From Gammaproteobacteria bacterium (GTDB lineage: Bacteria > Pseudomonadota > Gammaproteobacteria > SZUA-229): a DNA stretch of 8,887 nucleotides. A model generated the notes under the pieces. That model saw only the letters and a list, made by a program, of their open reading frames with translations, was not told the origin of the DNA and made no database searches. This document shows, in pieces, positions 5,480-8,887 of this stretch. The position numbers and the translations under genes were made by a program. Position 1 is the first letter of the stretch. Every line of letters starts with the position of its first letter. Where the stretch lies: contig JAPHRB010000029.1 of the NCBI GenBank assembly GCA_026197015.1, positions 1 to 8,887 on the forward strand, given 5' to 3'.

Positions 5480-6790
5480 ATGTCGCCTGTAATGTGGTTG
5501 TATGCTTTACCGTTATTTTTAATATTCCTGTTTTATTTCTGGAAACGAGCCTCTGCTCAAAAATCTAGTCAACTCGTTTATGAAGAGGCAGTTGCTTCAG
5601 GCTTAACCGAACCCGCGTCAATGCATCCTCTGGTTAATCATTCATTATGTCTTGGTTGTGCAAGTTGCGTTAAAGCCTGTCCTGAAAATGATAAAAATGT
5701 TTTAGGCGTAATTAAAGGCAAAGCGCATTTAATTAACCCTACTCATTGTATAGGCCACGGTGCCTGTAAGAAAGCCTGTCCTTTTGATGCCATTGAGTTA
5801 GTTTTCGGTACAGAGAAAAGAGGTGTGGATATACCTCAGGTGGATGAGTCTTTTCAAAGTAATGTACCGGGTATTTTTATAGCGGGAGAACTGGGCGGTA
5901 TGGGGCTGATCCGTAATGCTGTAAGACAGGGCGTGCAGGCCGTCGATTCTATACGTAAACTAGATGGCATTGGTAAGGCTAAAGCTAAAGAGCTTGATCT
6001 GGTGATAATAGGCGCTGGCCCTTCTGGTATTGCTGCTTCATTAGCGGCTAAATCACATCAGCTTAAATTCGTTACATTAGAGCAGGATTCTCTGGGTGGA
6101 ACCATTTCCCATTATCCCCGGGGTAAAATCGTCATGACTGCCCCGGCTGAGTTACCCATTGTAGGTAAAATGCAATTTAAGGAAACAACGAAAGAAACCC
6201 TGATGACATTCTGGAATGATGTTGTAGCAAAATCTGGGCTGGAAATAAATGACAGGGCGCGTGTAGAAAGCATAGAAACAGTGAGTAATGGGTTTATTGT
6301 TAAAACGCATAATGAAGAATATAAATCTAGAGCTGTTCTACTCGCAATAGGTCGGCGTGGTACACCACGTAAGTTAGGTGTGCCAGGAGAAGAGCAGAGC
6401 AAGGTGGTTTACAGGTTAATAGATCCTGTGCAGTATCGTAACCAGCATGTTCTCATAGTGGGAGGTGGTGATAGTGCGCTTGAAGCAGCTGTGAGTATTT
6501 CAGAAGAAGAGGGTACATCGGTGACAATTTCGTATCGAAGTGAGGCATTTTCCCGCGCCAAGGAAAAAAACAGAAAGAAAATTGAAGATGCAGAAAAGTC
6601 GGGTCAGCTTAAAGTAATAATGAAATCAACCGTAAAACAAATAGATGCTGATCAGGTGATAATCAATACTGACAATGATGAAGTTTGTTTAAAAAATGAC
6701 GCGATAATTGTCTGTGCCGGAGGTATATTACCTACTCAGTTTTTAAAAAGTAGCGGTATCGATGTTGTTACAAAATTTGGAACAGCATAA
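5480..6790 (+). CDS. Membrane-anchored ferredoxin/FAD/NAD(P)-binding oxidoreductase, apparently circularly permuted
   Basis: The 436-residue protein starts with one membrane helix (residues 4-21) followed by WKR, so the rest is probably cytoplasmic. Residues 57-68 form a full CxxCxxCxxxCP cluster motif. Residues 90-101 form a second motif with His93 in place of the second Cys. Residues 111-160 look like the closing segment of a thioredoxin-reductase-like flavoprotein (NVPGIFIAGELGG, then RNAVRQGVQAVDSI). An FAD-binding GAGPSG follows at 178-183, then GGT at 206-208. An NAD(P)-binding GGGDSALEAA lies at 328-337, with YRSEAFSRAKEKN at 352-364. The chain ends soon after CAGGILPTQFL. There is no CxxC in the nucleotide domain, so it is not a disulfide reductase. 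It likely moves electrons between NAD(P)H, FAD and Fe-S clusters to or from the membrane. Its divergent partner is a predicted cytochrome b with no nucleotide domain. An AGAGAG stands eight bases before the ATG. Activity type is likely; substrate and direction are unknown. Confidence 0.88.
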   Translation: MSPVMWLYALPLFLIFLFYFWKRASAQKSSQLVYEEAVASGLTEPASMHPLVNHSLCLGCASCVKACPENDKNVLGVIKGKAHLINPTHCIGHGACKKACPFDAIELVFGTEKRGVDIPQVDESFQSNVPGIFIAGELGGMGLIRNAVRQGVQAVDSIRKLDGIGKAKAKELDLVIIGAGPSGIAASLAAKSHQLKFVTLEQDSLGGTISHYPRGKIVMTAPAELPIVGKMQFKETTKETLMTFWNDVVAKSGLEINDRARVESIETVSNGFIVKTHNEEYKSRAVLLAIGRRGTPRKLGVPGEEQSKVVYRLIDPVQYRNQHVLIVGGGDSALEAAVSISEEEGTSVTISYRSEAFSRAKEKNRKKIEDAEKSGQLKVIMKSTVKQIDADQVIINTDNDEVCLKNDAIIVCAGGILPTQFLKSSGIDVVTKFGTA

Positions 6791-6793
6791 GGT
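6789..6793 (+). promoter_or_regulatory. Ribosome binding site deciding the start of the Sel1-ankyrin gene
   Basis: AAGGT overlaps the stop codon of the flavoprotein gene and lies four bases before ATG 6798 and seven before ATG 6801. It supports a start at 6798 (or 6801) rather than the in-frame ATG at 6762 inside the upstream gene, and suggests translational coupling. Confidence 0.6.
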
Positions 6794-6797
6794 TAAT

Positions 6798-8789
6798 ATG
6801 ATGAAGCTGTTTATCAGTGCCTGGTGTTTGTTTTTTTTAATTCAGCTAAATGCAGGAGCGGCAACTTTAAATGATGCCAATATAGCAATTCGCACGCAGA
6901 ATTTTTCAAAAGCAGTGAAAATTCTACACCCACTGGCTAAAAAGGGTGATAAGAAAGCACAGTACCAACTGGCTGTTTTATATCGAAATGGGCAGGGTGT
7001 AAAACAGAATGAGAAAAAATCTGCATACTGGATGCAACTGGCTGCAAGGCAAAAGTTTAGCCGGGCTCAGTATTCATTAGGTGTTTATTATGAAGATGGA
7101 ACAGGTGTAAAGAAAAACAGAAAAATTGCAATTGACTGGTATGTGGCTGCAGCCAGGCAAGGGCATAGAAATGCAAAAAAACGCTTAAAAGACATGCAGC
7201 AAGACGATGCTAATCAGGTTTTTGCAACGAATAACATGCGCCCGGAAGAGGCGCTTATCTCTGCAGTTAATAAAAACGATATAGCCACTGTGGAGAAGCT
7301 GTTGAAACAGGGGGTATCAGCAAATAGTCGTGATAAGTACAAACGCCCCGTTATTTTTGATGCCATTACTGTAAAGAATATTAAACTAGTACAGTTGTTA
7401 GTTAATTATGGTGCCAAAGTTAATGTAACTGATAAATATAAAGATAGACCATTACATATTGCTTCTGCAATTGGCGAGCCTCGTATAGTTGCGTATTTAA
7501 TTAAAAAGGGGGCGAAATTAAATTATAAAGATGCTAATGGAAATACACCGTTAATTCTGGCGTCATCAAAAGGTTATAAATCGTCAGTAGCGGTTTTGTT
7601 AAAGGCCAGATCGAAAGTTCGCGTTAAGAATAGAAAAGGTGAAACGGCAATTATTCTTGCTGACAAAGGCAAACACCCGTTAACTGTTAATTTACTAAAA
7701 AAATACGGTGCCAGATTACCTGCTTCAAGTAAGAAATCGCTATCGGTTAATCAGAAGTTAGTTGCCATTAAACAAAGTACAGGCGGTGTATATAAAAACT
7801 GGACACCATTAATGATTGCGGTATGGCGAGGTCAGAATGATGTGGTTTCTGTTTTATTAAAGAAAGGAGCAAACCCAAATGAGTTAGACTCAGAAGGTTT
7901 AACTCCATTGATGCGCGCTGCCATTCAAGGGCATGATAAAATTACTCTACGGCTGATTAAGTCTGCTGCTAATGTTAATAAGGCAGGTGCGGCTGGAAAA
8001 ACCCCATTAATGTTTGCCGCAGAACACGGTAACTATAAAACGCTCAAGGCGCTGCTTAAGGGTGGAGCGGCTATCGATAAAAAGGACGTGAACAATCGAC
8101 AGGCGATTTCATATGCTATTGCTAATAAGCATGAAAATGTCGTGAAACACTTATTAGCTGGAAATGCAAAAATTGATAATAAGCTTTTTCAGGGTAAAAC
8201 TGATTTTATGAGAGCGGTTACTTCGATGTCTTTACCAACAATAAAGGCTCTGCATGCTGCTGGTGGAAATATAGAAAAAGTAGATGATTCGGAACATGAT
8301 GCTTTATGGTATGCCATTGATAATAAAAAATACTCTATTGTAAAATACCTGATTGCATTACATACGGATATTAAACGCAAAGATAAAAGTGGGCAGACAT
8401 TGTTACATCGTGCGGCACATGTAAATAATACTGAAATCATTTCTATGTTATTAGATGCAGGTCTGAAGATAGATGTTAAAGCGAATGATGGTAATACACC
8501 GTTAATGATTGCCGCAAGTCAACAGAAAACTAAAGCAATAGCTGTTTTTATTTCTAAGGGTGCGAATATAGATAGTAAAAATAATACGGGTAATACGGCT
8601 TTAAATCTTTCGATTATCGCCAGTAAAGTAGAATCTGTTAAATTGTTATTGGATGCAGGGGCAGACATAGATATTAGAAATGATAAACGAGAACAGGCAG
8701 TTAATCTTGCCGAGTTAGGCGGTAATGCATCTATTATTAAATTGCTTAATCAATATAAAGAAAAAAATAAACTATTTGGTGTGTTTTAG
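6798..8789 (+). CDS. Exported Sel1-repeat and ankyrin-repeat protein
   Basis: From ATG 6798 the protein has 663 residues. It opens with a signal peptide (MMKLFISAWCLFFLIQLNAG, cut after AA near residue 22), so it is probably periplasmic. The earlier ATG at 6762 would add 12 polar residues ahead of it. Residues 36-130 hold two to three Sel1-type repeats (AQYQLAVLYRNGQGV, then AQYSLGVYYEDGTGV). About 15 ankyrin repeats of 32-33 residues run from 148 to 657, with typical TPLMIA and LL..GA.(I/V)(N/D) positions. A 21-residue spacer (312-332) splits them into blocks of five and ten. Repeats 9-11 and 15 are the least regular. There is no catalytic domain, so a binding or scaffold role is likely. Only 7 bp separate it from the oxidoreductase gene, so the two are almost certainly co-expressed. 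Possible partners are the periplasmic cytochrome or the SPOR-TPR-barrel protein, but this is conjecture. No terminator with a T-run is visible after the stop. Confidence 0.9.
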   Translation: MMKLFISAWCLFFLIQLNAGAATLNDANIAIRTQNFSKAVKILHPLAKKGDKKAQYQLAVLYRNGQGVKQNEKKSAYWMQLAARQKFSRAQYSLGVYYEDGTGVKKNRKIAIDWYVAAARQGHRNAKKRLKDMQQDDANQVFATNNMRPEEALISAVNKNDIATVEKLLKQGVSANSRDKYKRPVIFDAITVKNIKLVQLLVNYGAKVNVTDKYKDRPLHIASAIGEPRIVAYLIKKGAKLNYKDANGNTPLILASSKGYKSSVAVLLKARSKVRVKNRKGETAIILADKGKHPLTVNLLKKYGARLPASSKKSLSVNQKLVAIKQSTGGVYKNWTPLMIAVWRGQNDVVSVLLKKGANPNELDSEGLTPLMRAAIQGHDKITLRLIKSAANVNKAGAAGKTPLMFAAEHGNYKTLKALLKGGAAIDKKDVNNRQAISYAIANKHENVVKHLLAGNAKIDNKLFQGKTDFMRAVTSMSLPTIKALHAAGGNIEKVDDSEHDALWYAIDNKKYSIVKYLIALHTDIKRKDKSGQTLLHRAAHVNNTEIISMLLDAGLKIDVKANDGNTPLMIAASQQKTKAIAVFISKGANIDSKNNTGNTALNLSIIASKVESVKLLLDAGADIDIRNDKREQAVNLAELGGNASIIKLLNQYKEKNKLFGVF

Positions 8790-8829
8790 AGTTATTTTAA
8801 TATTTGATTGATTGGGTTTGAATTGACTA

Positions 8830-8887
8830 ATGCCGAACTTTATGGAAAGCAGTGTTAGAAAAACACTAGAATCCATGAGGTACGAGC
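8830..8887 (+). CDS. Possible start of a further gene, cut off by the window edge
   Basis: From ATG 8830 an open frame runs to the edge and reads MPNFMESSVRKTLESMRYE; a second ATG in the same frame lies at 8842. It follows the ankyrin gene by 40 bp on the same strand. No Shine-Dalgarno is visible before either ATG, and 19 open codons prove little. The product is not recognised. Confidence 0.3.
   Translation, partial: MPNFMESSVRKTLESMRYE

Noticed and set aside
6112..6402. 96-codon minus-strand frame inside the flavoprotein gene
   Set aside because: It is antisense to the conserved FAD-binding region, with no recognisable product.
6762..6797. Upstream in-frame ATG for the Sel1-ankyrin gene
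   Set aside because: It would add 12 polar residues before the signal peptide and lies inside the flavoprotein gene; ATG 6798 has an AAGGT just upstream.
8851..8867. Hairpin AGTGTT-agaaa-AACACT as a terminator for the ankyrin gene
   Set aside because: The stem is only six mostly weak pairs and no T-run follows on either strand's expected side; it also lies in the possible next reading frame.

Overview
The window is AT-rich chromosomal DNA from a Gram-negative bacterium, most likely a gammaproteobacterium. Evidence for this is an outer-membrane MipA/OmpV-type protein, a beta-barrel ending in aromatic-Trp-Asn-Phe, several Sec signal peptides and a CRP-like operator. No species can be named. 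There are no tRNA or rRNA genes, insertion sequences or CRISPR arrays.

Layout: two divergent transcription units share a 194-bp control region (5286-5479). The leftward unit holds a five-helix membrane protein with two H-x13-H pairs (a predicted diheme cytochrome b), then a secreted cytochrome c with 21 CXXCH haem sites. These are followed by an outer-membrane protein with SPOR, TPR and beta-barrel parts, and by a MipA/OmpV-family protein cut off by the left edge. The gaps are 20, 117 and 110 bp. The rightward unit holds a membrane-anchored ferredoxin/FAD/NAD(P) oxidoreductase and, 7 bp later, an exported Sel1 plus ankyrin-repeat protein of 663 residues. A possible further gene begins at the right edge.

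Taken together, the products look like parts of an electron path across the whole envelope. NAD(P)H would reduce the flavin and Fe-S centres on the cytoplasmic face. A cytochrome b would carry electrons through the inner membrane, a long 21-haem cytochrome would span the periplasm, and a barrel protein would sit in the outer membrane. This is inferred from gene content, not shown. The layout recalls Mtr/Pcc-type conduits, but the proteins are not obviously MtrA/MtrB and I see no surface cytochrome gene.

The most unusual single observation is that the flavoprotein seems circularly permuted. The segment that normally closes a thioredoxin-reductase-like FAD domain (VPGIFIAGE... RNAVRQG) lies before the GAGPSG dinucleotide-binding motif, directly after the ferredoxin domain, and the C-terminus stops where that segment would normally begin.

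The control region has a CRP-like box exactly 41.5 bp upstream of the start point predicted from a leftward -10 box. It also has two adjacent FNR-like palindromes nearer the rightward gene, which would suit carbon- or oxygen-responsive control.
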